A stretch of DNA of 59,862 bases from Acidobacteriaceae bacterium (GTDB lineage Bacteria > Acidobacteriota > Terriglobia > Terriglobales > Acidobacteriaceae), in contig JASHOC010000098.1 of assembly GCA_030041305.1 (NCBI GenBank), forward strand, positions 1 through 59,862. Reading direction: 5' to 3'. Shown piece by piece: positions 17,705 to 27,055 of the stretch. Every line of letters begins with the position of its first letter. Position 1 is the stretch's first letter. A program made the translations under genes and the position numbers. The notes under the pieces were generated by a model. It did not search any database. It worked only from the letters and a program-made list of their open reading frames with translations, and was not told where the DNA came from.

Positions 17705-19735
17705 ATGAGGACTGCCGAATCGAGTGGAATCAAGCGCACCGATGCGGAAGAACAGACGAACGGCATAGCTCTCCTCAGGGAAATGCTGCTGATTCGTGAA
17801 CTCGAGCAGAGAGCGCTTGACTTGAGCAACGCCACCCCGCCGGAAGTGATCGGCTCGGCTCATCTTTGCGCAGGCCAGGAAGCGGTCCCCGTTGGAACGC
17901 TCGCCGGGTTGAATGGGGCCGACCAGATTGTTGCGACGTATCGCGGGCACGGATGGGCCTTAGCTTCGGGTTTGCCGTTGCGCGAGGTGTTTGGCGAGAT
18001 ATGCCATCGCAGGATTGGCCTGAATGGCGGCCGCGGCGGGTCGGCGTACATGATGGCGCCCGATCGCCGCTTTATTGGGGAAAACTCGATTGTTGGAGCG
18101 GGCGTTCCCATTGCATGTGGCGTGGCCATGGCGAACCTGCTCTCCGGCAATGGCCAGGTGGTGGCTGTTTCTATTGGGGATGGAGCCTTCAATCAGGGAT
18201 CGACTCATGAAGGACTGGCGTTCGCCGCCGCCCGCCGTCTGCCCGTTTTAATCATTTGCGAGAACAATGGGTGGTCGGAATACACGCCCACCAAACTTAC
18301 CTTTCGAGTGGAACGGATCGCGCAGCGCGCGAACGGCTACGGGATCCCTGGAGTCACGATCGACGGCGCCGATCCCGTTGCCGTGCGCGATACGGTGCGG
18401 CAAGCGGCGGATCGAGCGCGCGAAGGACACGGGCCGGTTCTCATTGAATGCCGTGTGCCGCGGCTTTGGGGACACTACAATCGCGACATTGAACATTATC
18501 GGTCAAAGGAAGACCGCGAGGATTCGCGAGGGCGCGATCCCATCATCAGCTTTTCGCATAAATTGATCGCGGCCGGCGCCTTGAGCGACGACGAATTGGA
18601 GGAGCTGCGCGGCGCCGTTCGGTCGGAACTGGATCGGGCGCAAACCGAAGTTTTGCACGCGCCACGCCCCGATCCCGCGACTGCTTTCGCGCACGTATGG
18701 TCCGTTGATGGATTGAAGTTACCTTCCGATGAAGCGCCGTTGCCAGAGACCGTAAAGACCGTGAGTTATATTCAAGCGGTGAACGAGGCCTTAGCGCGAG
18801 AACTGGCCACGCGGCCAGAAGTGCTCGTCTATGGAGAAGATGTAGGAAAATCCGGCGGGATATTTGGCGCCGCTCGCGGCCTGCAGAAGACTTATGGCGA
18901 GGATCGGGTTTTCGACACGCCCATATCTGAGAGCGCCATCCTGGGCTCGGCGGTCGGCGCCGCCCTGATGGGGATGAAGCCGGTTGTCGAAATTATGTGG
19001 GCCGACTTCATGCTGGTGGCGCTCGATCAAATCATCAACCAGGCGGCGAACGTTCGCTACGTGACCGGCGGCAGGTCGGGCGCGCCCGTCGTGGTGCGCA
19101 CGCAGCAAGGCGCCACTCCCGGGTCGTGCGCCCAGCATTCGCAGAGCCTCGAAGCCATCCTGGCTCACATTCCGGGACTTAGGATTGCAGTTCCGGCTAC
19201 GCCACAGGATGCTTACAGTCTTTTGCGCACCGCGGTGGCCGCGCCCGATCCCTGCATTGTTCTTGAATCGAGGAGCTTATATCAAACCACCGGGGAGGTT
19301 CATTTCTCCGATGCGATTGAACCCATGGGACAATCGGTTATGCGCCGGCCGGGTCGCGACGCAGTCATCGTCACGTGGGGTCCCGGCGTGCCGATTGCTC
19401 TTGACGCGGCCGCGCAACTCGAAGGTGAAGGCTCTGACGTCGGCGTATTGGATCTGCGCTGGCTGTGCCCGCTTGACCAGGAAGGCCTGCAGGCTGCCGT
19501 AAGAGAGGCTTCGGGCAGGGTGATTGTGTTGCACGAAGCGAATCGAACGGCCGGTTTCGGAGCGGAGATTGTCGCGCGGCTGCAGGAGTCATTCGGGAAC
19601 GGGATGAGACTTAGCGTTTGCCGGGTGGCGACTCCGGATATGAGAATTCCGGCAGCGCCCATTTTGCAACGCGCGCTTTTACCCTCAGCCGCCAAAGTAA
19701 TTGAAGAAGCCAGGCTGTTACTCGCGCATAAGTAA
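17705..19735 (+). CDS. 2-oxoacid dehydrogenase E1, alpha and beta subunits fused
   Basis: This 676-residue protein consists of an E1-alpha domain (about 20-320) joined to an E1-beta domain (about 350-676). The TPP motif is GDG (158-160) ending at NN (187-188). The alpha part has YRGHGWALASG and GRGGSAYMM; the beta part has EDVGKSGGIFGA, DTPISE and EIMWADFM. Such enzymes decarboxylate a 2-oxoacid and pass the acyl group to a lipoyl E2. No E2 or E3 gene lies in the window, so the partner is encoded elsewhere or the enzyme uses another acceptor. GGGGATG precedes the ATG. Branched-chain oxoacid and acetoin dehydrogenases are the nearest relatives. Confidence 0.9.
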   Translation: MRTAESSGIKRTDAEEQTNGIALLREMLLIRELEQRALDLSNATPPEVIGSAHLCAGQEAVPVGTLAGLNGADQIVATYRGHGWALASGLPLREVFGEICHRRIGLNGGRGGSAYMMAPDRRFIGENSIVGAGVPIACGVAMANLLSGNGQVVAVSIGDGAFNQGSTHEGLAFAAARRLPVLIICENNGWSEYTPTKLTFRVERIAQRANGYGIPGVTIDGADPVAVRDTVRQAADRAREGHGPVLIECRVPRLWGHYNRDIEHYRSKEDREDSRGRDPIISFSHKLIAAGALSDDELEELRGAVRSELDRAQTEVLHAPRPDPATAFAHVWSVDGLKLPSDEAPLPETVKTVSYIQAVNEALARELATRPEVLVYGEDVGKSGGIFGAARGLQKTYGEDRVFDTPISESAILGSAVGAALMGMKPVVEIMWADFMLVALDQIINQAANVRYVTGGRSGAPVVVRTQQGATPGSCAQHSQSLEAILAHIPGLRIAVPATPQDAYSLLRTAVAAPDPCIVLESRSLYQTTGEVHFSDAIEPMGQSVMRRPGRDAVIVTWGPGVPIALDAAAQLEGEGSDVGVLDLRWLCPLDQEGLQAAVREASGRVIVLHEANRTAGFGAEIVARLQESFGNGMRLSVCRVATPDMRIPAAPILQRALLPSAAKVIEEARLLLAHK

Positions 19736-19759
19736 TCCCATATAACTTCGGTGGAGGGC

Positions 19760-20083
19760 ATGGAATTTCTTGCGCATATGGAAGTAAGCGGGATTCAGGC
19801 GGGATCGGACGCCGAGACGGCGCTAAGGGAAAGGGAGGCCATGCGCGCCCGAGAATTGGCAGTGGCGGGAACATTGATTCGACTGTGGCGGGTTCCCGGG
19901 CGTCGGGAGAACTGGGGAATCTGGAGCGCCGAGACCACGGATCGCCTTCACGAAGCATTGACTTCGCTCCCGTTGTTTCCCTTTCTGCGCATTACGGTTT
20001 ACCCGCTGGCTTCACATCCGAACGATCCGGCCGGCAAGAAGCGGCATGGGGATTCTGCGCCAAAGCGCGAAGGAGAGAAATGA
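19760..20083 (+). CDS. muconolactone delta-isomerase-like protein
   Basis: This 107-residue protein starts at ATG 19760, directly behind a GGTGGAGGG ribosome site; the GTG at 19751 lies inside that site. The sequence has MEFLAHMEV at the N-terminus, RLWRVPG near the middle, and LHEALTSLPLFPFLRITVYPL then HP near the end. These are the conserved points of muconolactone isomerase (CatC family), which forms small multimers and shifts a double bond in a lactone. The last 15 residues are charged and extra. It starts 24 bases after the E1 fusion, so it is in the same operon. With no catechol pathway nearby, its lactone is probably not muconolactone. Confidence 0.8.
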   Translation: MEFLAHMEVSGIQAGSDAETALREREAMRARELAVAGTLIRLWRVPGRRENWGIWSAETTDRLHEALTSLPLFPFLRITVYPLASHPNDPAGKKRHGDSAPKREGEK

Positions 20084-20181
20084 CGAAAGCTTTCTTGTCC
20101 GACGAAGGAACCAAGGGCGCGGCTCTTTGCGTTTCTCGCCGCATCGATGAACAGGAACTTGCCTGTCTATGGTGGAGATAG
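20080..20181 (+). CDS. possible 33-residue coupled ORF
   Basis: An ATG at 20080 overlaps the stop of the upstream gene (ATGA) and has AAGGAGAG just before it. It encodes 33 residues (MTKAFLSDEG... ending CLWWR) and stops at 20181, 13 bases inside the next SDR gene. That SDR has no good ribosome site of its own. The small frame could therefore serve translational coupling, or be a decayed gene. I do not recognise the peptide. Confidence 0.3.
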   Translation: MTKAFLSDEGTKGAALCVSRRIDEQELACLWWR

Positions 20182-20951
20182 AACAACGGTTTCGCTTGGA
20201 CGGTAAAGTCGCTTTGGTCACGGGCGGCTACGGTGGCATTGGAGAAGCGGTCTGCCGGGGCTTGGCCAAGTCGGGGGCCAAGGTGGCGATTACTGGTCAC
20301 AACGGGTCGCGGGCCGCGGCGCTTGCCGAGGCGCTCGACAACGACGGTTCTCCAACGTGGTCGGCGGCTTTTGAGGCGACGTCCGTTGACGAGACCCAAC
20401 GCATGGTGGACGCGGCGGCTGCTCATTTTGGTCGATTGGACATCCTGGTGAATTGTGTTGGACTCAACCGGGAAGAGAAAGCGGAAGAATTTACGGAAAA
20501 GATGTTCGACTATGTGTACGCGGTCAATCTCAAGAGCGCCATGTTTCAAGCGCAGGCGGCCGCGCGCCACATGATCCGGCAAGGAACCGGAGGAAAACAG
20601 GTTCACATGGGTTCGGTGCGTTCGTTCTTGGCCTTGCGAGGGCGCGGTTACGCGGCGTATTGCGCCGCCAAGGGCGGCCTGATTACGATGTGCAAGCAGC
20701 TAGCCGCGGAGTGGGCGCCTCACGCCATCAACGTCAACGCTGTTGCGCCCACGTTTATCCGGACCGAGCAAGTGGGCAAGATGTTATCCGATCCGGAATT
20801 CTACGCCAATCTCGTGGCCCGCATTCCCCTGGGGCGGATCGGCGAGCCCGAGGATGTCATGAGCGCGGTGCTGTTTCTGGTTTCTCCGGCGTCCGACTTT
20901 ATCACCGGCCATACTCTCACCCTCGACGGCGGACTTACGGGAACTCAATAA
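20169..20951 (+). CDS. short-chain dehydrogenase/reductase, gluconate 5-dehydrogenase-like
   Basis: This 260-residue classical SDR has TGGYGGIG near residues 18-25, NCVG in place of the usual NNAG, a catalytic serine in MGSVRS, YCAAK, and the C-terminal TGHTLTLDGG. The general pattern is that of gluconate 5-dehydrogenase or 2-deoxygluconate 3-dehydrogenase SDRs. It lies in the tight operon between the isomerase-like and cyclase genes. No strong ribosome site precedes the ATG at 20169, which supports coupling to the overlapping upstream frame. Confidence 0.87.
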   Translation: MVEIEQRFRLDGKVALVTGGYGGIGEAVCRGLAKSGAKVAITGHNGSRAAALAEALDNDGSPTWSAAFEATSVDETQRMVDAAAAHFGRLDILVNCVGLNREEKAEEFTEKMFDYVYAVNLKSAMFQAQAAARHMIRQGTGGKQVHMGSVRSFLALRGRGYAAYCAAKGGLITMCKQLAAEWAPHAINVNAVAPTFIRTEQVGKMLSDPEFYANLVARIPLGRIGEPEDVMSAVLFLVSPASDFITGHTLTLDGGLTGTQ

Positions 20952-20972
20952 GGAGAATAGGACAAAGAAACG

Positions 20973-21710
20973 ATGGCGCGACAACTTATTGACTTGAGCA
21001 TGCCGGTGCATAACGACATGATTACCTTCCCCCGCGTGGTGCGTCCCGCCCTGGTCATGTATGAGACCTGGCAGGGCTTCGCCGAGCGCATCGGGGCGGC
21101 GAAATACGGCGTCGATTCGCTCACGGCTCACTACTTAGTCGTGATCGGAGATCATATCGGCACTCATATGGACGCGTTACGTCACTTACGGGAAGATGCT
21201 CCGGGGCCGGAAGCGATTCCGCTGGAATTTTGTTACGGCGATGGCGTATGTTTGGATTTCCGCCATCTTCCCAAGGGCGCGGGCATCTGCGTCAACGACA
21301 TGAAGGAGGCGCTCGCCAAAATCAACTACACGCTCAAGCCCTTGGATATCGTCTTGATCCATACCGGCGCGGGAAAGATTCAAGACAGCGAAAAATATCT
21401 GACCGACCATGTGGGGATGACCGGCCAAGCGACACATTGGCTGCTCGATCAGGGCGTGAAAATGACGGGGATTGACGCAGTCACCTACGATCCGCCCATT
21501 TGGGCGATGTTCGAGCGCAAGCAATTCTGGGAGGCCCACCGCGTGATGATGACGCGGGAGTATTATCACCTCGAAAACTTGACCAACTTGGATCGGCTTC
21601 CGCCGTTTGGATTTACCCTGAGTCTGTTCCCCGTGAAATGGGTCAATTCGACCGCGGCCCCCGTCCGGGCGGTTGCAATTTTGGATGGTGACCAGGATGG
21701 CGCCAGATGA
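20973..21710 (+). CDS. cyclase-family metal-dependent hydrolase
   Basis: This 245-residue protein has the signature HIGTHMDALRH (His61, His65, Asp67, His71), the zinc-binding HxGTHxDxxxH motif of the cyclase/kynurenine formamidase family (PF04199). Members open or close lactones and amides, or cleave cyclic diketones. It lies 21 bases after the SDR. A GGAG precedes the start. Beside a lactone-isomerase-like protein and an SDR, hydrolysis of a lactone or ring diketone is a reasonable guess, not a demonstrated activity. Confidence 0.88.
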   Translation: MARQLIDLSMPVHNDMITFPRVVRPALVMYETWQGFAERIGAAKYGVDSLTAHYLVVIGDHIGTHMDALRHLREDAPGPEAIPLEFCYGDGVCLDFRHLPKGAGICVNDMKEALAKINYTLKPLDIVLIHTGAGKIQDSEKYLTDHVGMTGQATHWLLDQGVKMTGIDAVTYDPPIWAMFERKQFWEAHRVMMTREYYHLENLTNLDRLPPFGFTLSLFPVKWVNSTAAPVRAVAILDGDQDGAR

Positions 21711-21800
21711 ATTGAGCGCGACGAGGGCCGCTCCTCGCGTCGCCGTAGCATGTGGAGCGGGTAGGGACCTTCCGAACTTCTCCATTAAAGGATGGAAACC

Positions 21801-22724
21801 ATGATTGGAAGACGTGAATTGATGAAAGGTTTGGCCCTTACCATGGGAGCAGCAATGGCCAATTTACCGGAGGCGTTTGCCAAGAGCGAGAAGAAGCGAC
21901 TCAAGATCGGTCATACCTGCATCACCTGGCGGACGTTTCCGCCGAAGCCCGGAACCCATGACGATACGCTGAACCTGGCGCTGAAGGACATTTCCGCCGA
22001 GGGCTTTTGGAACTTCGAAACGTTCACCCAGGATATCGCCGACTGGGATGAGCGCGACCAGTTAGCTCCTCTGATTGCGCAATATGGCGTGCCGCTTCTT
22101 TCTGCTTATACCGCGGTGGATGTGTTGAATCCGGCCAACAGAAAAGACGAGATTGCGCGCTTAACCAAGGAATGCCAGGTGGTTAAGAAATACCATGGAA
22201 GTTACATCGTGCTGCAGGTCAATCATATTGACTCGGCTACCTATAACTTTAAGGATCATCGCGACGACATTGTCTCGGGACTGAATGACTACGCCTCGGT
22301 GATTACTGACCTCGGTTTGCAGACGGGTCTTCATCAACACACAAGCACCGCCGTTGAGAGCCAGGACGAGGTCTACGCGGTGATGGACGCGGTGAACACC
22401 GAAAAAATGAAGTTCGCTCCGGATATCGGACAACTCCAAAAGGGGGGCGCGGATCCCGTCAAAGTGGTGAAGGATTTTCTTCCCATACTCACCCATATGC
22501 ACTTGAAAGACTATAAAGGATGGCAATACTACGAGGGCTACTGCCCTCTCGGCATGGGAAAGGTCGACATCCCTGCGATTCTCGAAATGGTGGACAGCCA
22601 CGGGCTGATTACCGGAGTGATGGTGGAATTGGATCCGTCTGTGAACGGGCCGATGACGCCGCTGGAGACGGCGAAGACCAGCAAGGCGTATCTCGAAAAA
22701 ATGGGCTACAAGTTCAAAAGTTAA
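21801..22724 (+). CDS. Tat-exported xylose-isomerase-like TIM-barrel protein
   Basis: This is 307 residues from ATG 21801, which has AAAGGA 8 bases before it; the ATG at 21792 touches that site. The N-terminus GRRELMKGLALTMGAAM is a twin-arginine signal, so the protein is probably folded with its metal before export to the periplasm. The body is a sugar phosphate isomerase/epimerase (AP endonuclease 2-type) barrel. Likely metal ligands lie in the FETF, HQHTS, DIGQ, HMHLKDY and VELD segments. It would act on a free sugar or keto-sugar outside the cytoplasm, next to the PQQ dehydrogenases. Confidence 0.85.
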   Translation: MIGRRELMKGLALTMGAAMANLPEAFAKSEKKRLKIGHTCITWRTFPPKPGTHDDTLNLALKDISAEGFWNFETFTQDIADWDERDQLAPLIAQYGVPLLSAYTAVDVLNPANRKDEIARLTKECQVVKKYHGSYIVLQVNHIDSATYNFKDHRDDIVSGLNDYASVITDLGLQTGLHQHTSTAVESQDEVYAVMDAVNTEKMKFAPDIGQLQKGGADPVKVVKDFLPILTHMHLKDYKGWQYYEGYCPLGMGKVDIPAILEMVDSHGLITGVMVELDPSVNGPMTPLETAKTSKAYLEKMGYKFKS

Positions 22725-22775
22725 AGAGTGGTTCGATAACTCGGCTTGGCGGGGCAAGAGCCGAACGGGGGAATC

Positions 22776-24968
22776 ATGGGAAGATACAGAAACCTTTTGG
22801 CGCCTTTATTTTCATTTTTGGGGATAGTGTCGCTGTGTCTTGCCGTTTTCCCGCACAAGACCGCGGCGGGCTCAAAAGGAGAGCCCTATACGTCGTGGAG
22901 CTATTACGCGGGATCGCCGGATTCGCTGGAGTATTCGGCCCTAAAACAGATCAATAAGGAGAACGCAACCAATCTTAAGTTGGCGTGGTTCGTGCCGGCG
23001 CCCGGGCCAGTGGGCAGGTTTTCGTTTAATCCACTGGTGATCGACGGCGTGATGTATATCGTCGGTAAGGACAATGGCATTTACGCCTTGGACGCCGCCA
23101 CTGGAAAGGAAATATGGGCTCACCCCATCGAGAGCGGACAGCCGACAAATCGGGGGTTCAATCGATGGATTTCAAAAGACGGCAGAGACCGGAGGCTGAT
23201 CTTTGCAGTTGATGGCTATTTGCAGGAAGTGGATATGAACACCGGCAAGACCATCACGTCTTTTGGCGACGACGGCAAGGTAGACTTGCGCGTGGGGTTG
23301 GGACGGCCTTTGTCGGACTTTGGCCAGGGAGTGCAGAGCGGCAGTCCGGGACGCGTCTTCGAAAATCTGATCATTCTGGGTTCTGCGCCCGGCGAAATGT
23401 ATGGGTCGCCTCCCGGAGATCTTCGCGCTTATGACGCGATCACCGGGAAGATGGTCTGGATTTTCCATACCGTTCCTCACCCAGGTGAATTCGGGTATGA
23501 CACGTTTCCTCCCGACGCATGGAAGTACACGGGCGGCAACAATGACTGGGGTGGGATGTCGCTGGATGAGAAACGGGGAATTGTGTATTTTCCCCTCGGT
23601 TCCCCGACCTATGACTTATACGGAGCGGACCGCAAAGGGGCAGACCTTTACGGTAACTGCATTCTGGCGCTCGACGCCCGTACGGGAAGGCGTCTGTGGT
23701 ATTACCAGATCATCCACCACGATCTTTGGGACTATGACCCTGCATCGGCTCCCCTGCTTTTTACGGTGAAGCATGACGGCAAGAAGGTCGACGTGGTTGC
23801 GCAGGCGACTAAGTTCGGATTTGTGTATGTTCTGGACCGGGTGACCGGCAAACCGCTATGGCCGGTGGAGGAGCGGCCGGTTCCGCAGTCGGATATGCCG
23901 GGCGAGGCGTCCTGGCCGACGCAACAATTCCCCAGCGCTCCCCCGCCCTTTGCTCGCCAGAAATTTACGTTGAACGACATCGACCCCTATCTCGATCCGG
24001 ACGAAAAGGCGCGGATCCGCACGATCCTCATGAGCGCGAGTAATGATGGGATTTTTACTCCGCCGGCTTACAACCAATACACGATCGAGGTCCCGGGAGA
24101 AAATGGCGGAGCGAATCAGGGCAGCACGGCGGCCGATCCGTCCACGGGGGTCATGTACGTGAAGACTTACGACGAACCGACCATTCATAAAATGACTGAG
24201 GCGGTTCCCCAACGCCGCCCCAGCTTGTTGAGCGGAACGCCTGAGGAGCGCGGCTTTGCGTTGTATTCGCAAACATGCATTGCTTGTCATGGACCGAACC
24301 GGGCGCGTATTCCCTATCCAGCACAGATGGATTTCGCGCACTTCACCGCCGCCGTGCGGGCCGGGAATGGAGAAATGCCCGCGTTTTCTGAGACTACGTT
24401 GCCGCCCGACGATGTTCGTTACTTAGCCGCTTATCTGCGCGATCCAGCCGCGGGCGAGTCGACTCCGGCGTCGGAGATGTCGAATTCACCGTTGCCATCC
24501 GGCGAAAAGCGGTTCTACGGCCAATTCGGTTTTATCTTCCGGGCAAACAATGGGCTCCCCGCTTTCAGCCCGCCGTGGTCTTCGCTGGTGGCGTACGACC
24601 TGAATCGGGGAACGGTCCTTTGGCGCCGGCCGATTGGCACGACGCCGGGTTTGGCCGCGAAGGGAATTACGGACACCGGTAGCTCGGACCTGCCAAGAAA
24701 TGGTCCCGTGGTTACGGCCGGCGGTCTTTTATTTATCGCCACCAAGGGGGATCGCATGATTCACGCCTTGGATAAAGACACGGGAAAGACGCTGTGGGAA
24801 ACAAAGATCGATGCGAACCCGGATGGAATTCCGGCGGTCTATGAAGTCGATGGCCGGGAGTACATAGCTTTCTACGCCTGCGTCTCGGATGAGAAGGCGT
24901 CGATGTCCTATGATCCCGGGAAACCCGGGGCGCAAGGGTATTACGTGTTTGCGTTGCCGCAAGATTGA
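22776..24968 (+). CDS. PQQ-dependent quinohemoprotein dehydrogenase, internal cytochrome c domain
   Basis: This 730-residue protein starts at ATG 22776 with a hydrophobic export signal (residues about 8-30). The bulk is an eight-bladed PQQ propeller (GVMYIVGKDNGIYALDAATG; IHHDLWDYD; GFVYVLDRVTGKPLWPVEERPVP). CIACH at residues 501-505, with MPAF as likely Met ligand, marks a c-type cytochrome domain. The remaining blades follow it (GGLLFIATKGDRMIHALD), so the haem domain is inserted in the propeller, not at the end. It would oxidise an alcohol or sugar in the periplasm and pass electrons to its own haem. It is one of two paralogues here (the other is at 27666). Confidence 0.88.
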   Translation: MGRYRNLLAPLFSFLGIVSLCLAVFPHKTAAGSKGEPYTSWSYYAGSPDSLEYSALKQINKENATNLKLAWFVPAPGPVGRFSFNPLVIDGVMYIVGKDNGIYALDAATGKEIWAHPIESGQPTNRGFNRWISKDGRDRRLIFAVDGYLQEVDMNTGKTITSFGDDGKVDLRVGLGRPLSDFGQGVQSGSPGRVFENLIILGSAPGEMYGSPPGDLRAYDAITGKMVWIFHTVPHPGEFGYDTFPPDAWKYTGGNNDWGGMSLDEKRGIVYFPLGSPTYDLYGADRKGADLYGNCILALDARTGRRLWYYQIIHHDLWDYDPASAPLLFTVKHDGKKVDVVAQATKFGFVYVLDRVTGKPLWPVEERPVPQSDMPGEASWPTQQFPSAPPPFARQKFTLNDIDPYLDPDEKARIRTILMSASNDGIFTPPAYNQYTIEVPGENGGANQGSTAADPSTGVMYVKTYDEPTIHKMTEAVPQRRPSLLSGTPEERGFALYSQTCIACHGPNRARIPYPAQMDFAHFTAAVRAGNGEMPAFSETTLPPDDVRYLAAYLRDPAAGESTPASEMSNSPLPSGEKRFYGQFGFIFRANNGLPAFSPPWSSLVAYDLNRGTVLWRRPIGTTPGLAAKGITDTGSSDLPRNGPVVTAGGLLFIATKGDRMIHALDKDTGKTLWETKIDANPDGIPAVYEVDGREYIAFYACVSDEKASMSYDPGKPGAQGYYVFALPQD

Positions 24969-25109
24969 TGGCGACGATCTGCAAAGCGAGCGTGGTTAAT
25001 CCATCTGCGTTGTGAGCGACGAGAGGACGGGGGCTTGAATTCTACGATCTGTCCCTGGCGGGCGAATGGGGTTATATAGGCCGAGAAAATCGGAGATGGA
25101 GGTAGTAAG

Positions 25110-26981
25110 GTGAACAAGATTGCGCGTACGGCGGCTGTTTGCGCGGCGATGGCGGTTGCATCCTTCCAATTCGCCGGCGGAGCTCCTTCTGTTCCCGCTG
25201 ACCGGCCGGGCGTCGATTCGGTGAGGCCGAGCACCGACCAGATTCGCACCGCGGTTGACAAATTGCTCGGCTGGCAGGTGGGAATCTTCGCCGACGATTT
25301 TCCTGAGCTGACCTTTGCGCAGTCAGCGACGCTTGCCGATGCCTTGGGCCTGGCGCATGTGGGCGGCGACAGCAGCCAGAAAGTGAGCCCGCAAATCGAT
25401 CAAAACCTGGATGACAATCTTTCTCCCGAAGGAGTGGCTTTTGTCAAGCAAAGGCTCAACGCGCTGGCGCTGAAAATGGACACCTATCGCGTTGGCAGCA
25501 TTCCGTCGGACCAGGAATCGCAGCAGAAGCTTTTTGCGTTTGCGAAGGAACTGGGCGTGGCGACAATTGTCACCGACGCCATGCCTTCCTCCTTGCAGCA
25601 ATTGGATTCTCTCGCCGGCCAGAGCGATATCAACATCGCCATTGAAAGCCGCGACGATCCAAAGGAACTGATGAGCGCGATTGAGGGGCTGAGTCCGCGC
25701 GTGGGCGTGAGCGCCAATTTTGCGCAGTGGATGGCGCATGGAATACGGCCGCTTGCCGGACTGGCGACGGTGAAAGATCGATTGATGGTGGTGGAAGTGC
25801 GCGACCGGAGCAACCTTGGACCCGACGCTCATGACGTGCCCTTGGGCGAGGGCGCGGGCGATCTGCAACAGTTTTTCTATCAAGTGGCTGTCATGGAGCC
25901 AAAGCCGGAGGAGCAACCGAATGCGTGCGTCAACTGCGGCCGCCCCTACGGAGGCACGAGGCCGCTGTTTATTGCTTTAGGTGTGGATCCGTGGAGGATC
26001 ACCATACCCACGGCGAAACAGCCGGGAGTGTCCGGTGGAAGCTTTGCGGATTTGTGGGAGGAAGCAGCGGACTTGGAGAAAGTAGTTCGTCCCGCCATGG
26101 GTTATCGCGTCGATGAAGACGCTCTTGTTATTCCCATTACCAGCACCGACCGCATTCCGGCCGATGTCAAGGAAAAGATTGAAGCAGCGCTGCCGCGCGT
26201 GGCGGCTGTTGCGCCGAAAGAGCCGAGAAAGCTCTTAGTCATAGACCTGTGCCCGGCAGGCGGTTACTATCATGACACCATTGCGAACGCCAATTTTGCC
26301 GTGCAAAAGCTGGCGGAGTATACGGGCGCATTCCAGCCCATCTTCAGCAACGATCTAAGTAATTTGAAATATCCGAATATTCTCAAGTATGACGCCGTAT
26401 TTCTGAACAGCACCGTCGGCGAGGTGTTTGCCGACCCTGCGGTTTTGGACGGCCTGATCCGCTTTGTGCGCCAGGGCGGCGGCGTGATGGGACTGCATGG
26501 TGCGAGTTATGCTTCGATGGATATACCGGCGTTTGGCGACTTAATCGGCGCGGCAAGCGGTCCTCATCGCGTGGAGACCGCCACGCTGAAGATTGACGAC
26601 CCGAACAGCCCGCTTACCAGGCAATTCGCTTCAAGTCCGTTAACAGCGGCCTTCGATGGCAAGGATTTTACGTACACCGATGAGTTTTACCACTTTCTGC
26701 CTACGGGACCATTTTCGCGGCAGAAACTGCATGTTCTTATCAGCATTGACGCGGCAAAGACGGCGGATTTGGACCAATGGCATGTGCGTCCCGACAAGGA
26801 TTATGGATCGGTGTGGATCAAGAGTTATGGAAAGGGCCGAGTCTTCAACTGCGCGATGGGGCATACGCCAACCTTCTTTGAGACCCCCGCTCTGGCCCAA
26901 ATGTTCATGAATGCGATTCAGTTCGTAGATGGCGATTTACCCGCGGACACCACGCCAAGCGCGATGTTGGCGGGCAAGTAA
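25110..26981 (+). CDS. secreted fusion of xylose-isomerase-like barrel and ThuA-like domain
   Basis: This 623-residue protein starts at GTG 25110, with GGAGG 7 bases upstream. Residues 1-25 are a signal peptide. Residues about 50-280 look like a sugar phosphate isomerase/epimerase TIM barrel. Residues about 370-610 are a ThuA-like (trehalose-utilisation, class I glutamine amidotransferase-like) domain with KYDAVFLNST, GGGVMGLHGAS, TDEFYHF and GRVFNCAMGHT. CVNCG between them is not CXXCH. ThuA domains are linked to oxidised disaccharide metabolism. The fusion suggests two steps on one periplasmic sugar derivative. It lies between the two PQQ dehydrogenases. Confidence 0.82.
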   Translation: MNKIARTAAVCAAMAVASFQFAGGAPSVPADRPGVDSVRPSTDQIRTAVDKLLGWQVGIFADDFPELTFAQSATLADALGLAHVGGDSSQKVSPQIDQNLDDNLSPEGVAFVKQRLNALALKMDTYRVGSIPSDQESQQKLFAFAKELGVATIVTDAMPSSLQQLDSLAGQSDINIAIESRDDPKELMSAIEGLSPRVGVSANFAQWMAHGIRPLAGLATVKDRLMVVEVRDRSNLGPDAHDVPLGEGAGDLQQFFYQVAVMEPKPEEQPNACVNCGRPYGGTRPLFIALGVDPWRITIPTAKQPGVSGGSFADLWEEAADLEKVVRPAMGYRVDEDALVIPITSTDRIPADVKEKIEAALPRVAAVAPKEPRKLLVIDLCPAGGYYHDTIANANFAVQKLAEYTGAFQPIFSNDLSNLKYPNILKYDAVFLNSTVGEVFADPAVLDGLIRFVRQGGGVMGLHGASYASMDIPAFGDLIGAASGPHRVETATLKIDDPNSPLTRQFASSPLTAAFDGKDFTYTDEFYHFLPTGPFSRQKLHVLISIDAAKTADLDQWHVRPDKDYGSVWIKSYGKGRVFNCAMGHTPTFFETPALAQMFMNAIQFVDGDLPADTTPSAMLAGK

Positions 26982-27055
26982 GGCGTAAGGCGCAAATGCT
27001 CCTGGCGTGATCGAATGAGGAACCGATCGCAGCGGTGAAAGAAGGAGGCCGGATA

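Noticed and set aside
25110..26981. Haem-binding site in the ThuA fusion
   Set aside because: CVNCG lacks the final His of CXXCH.
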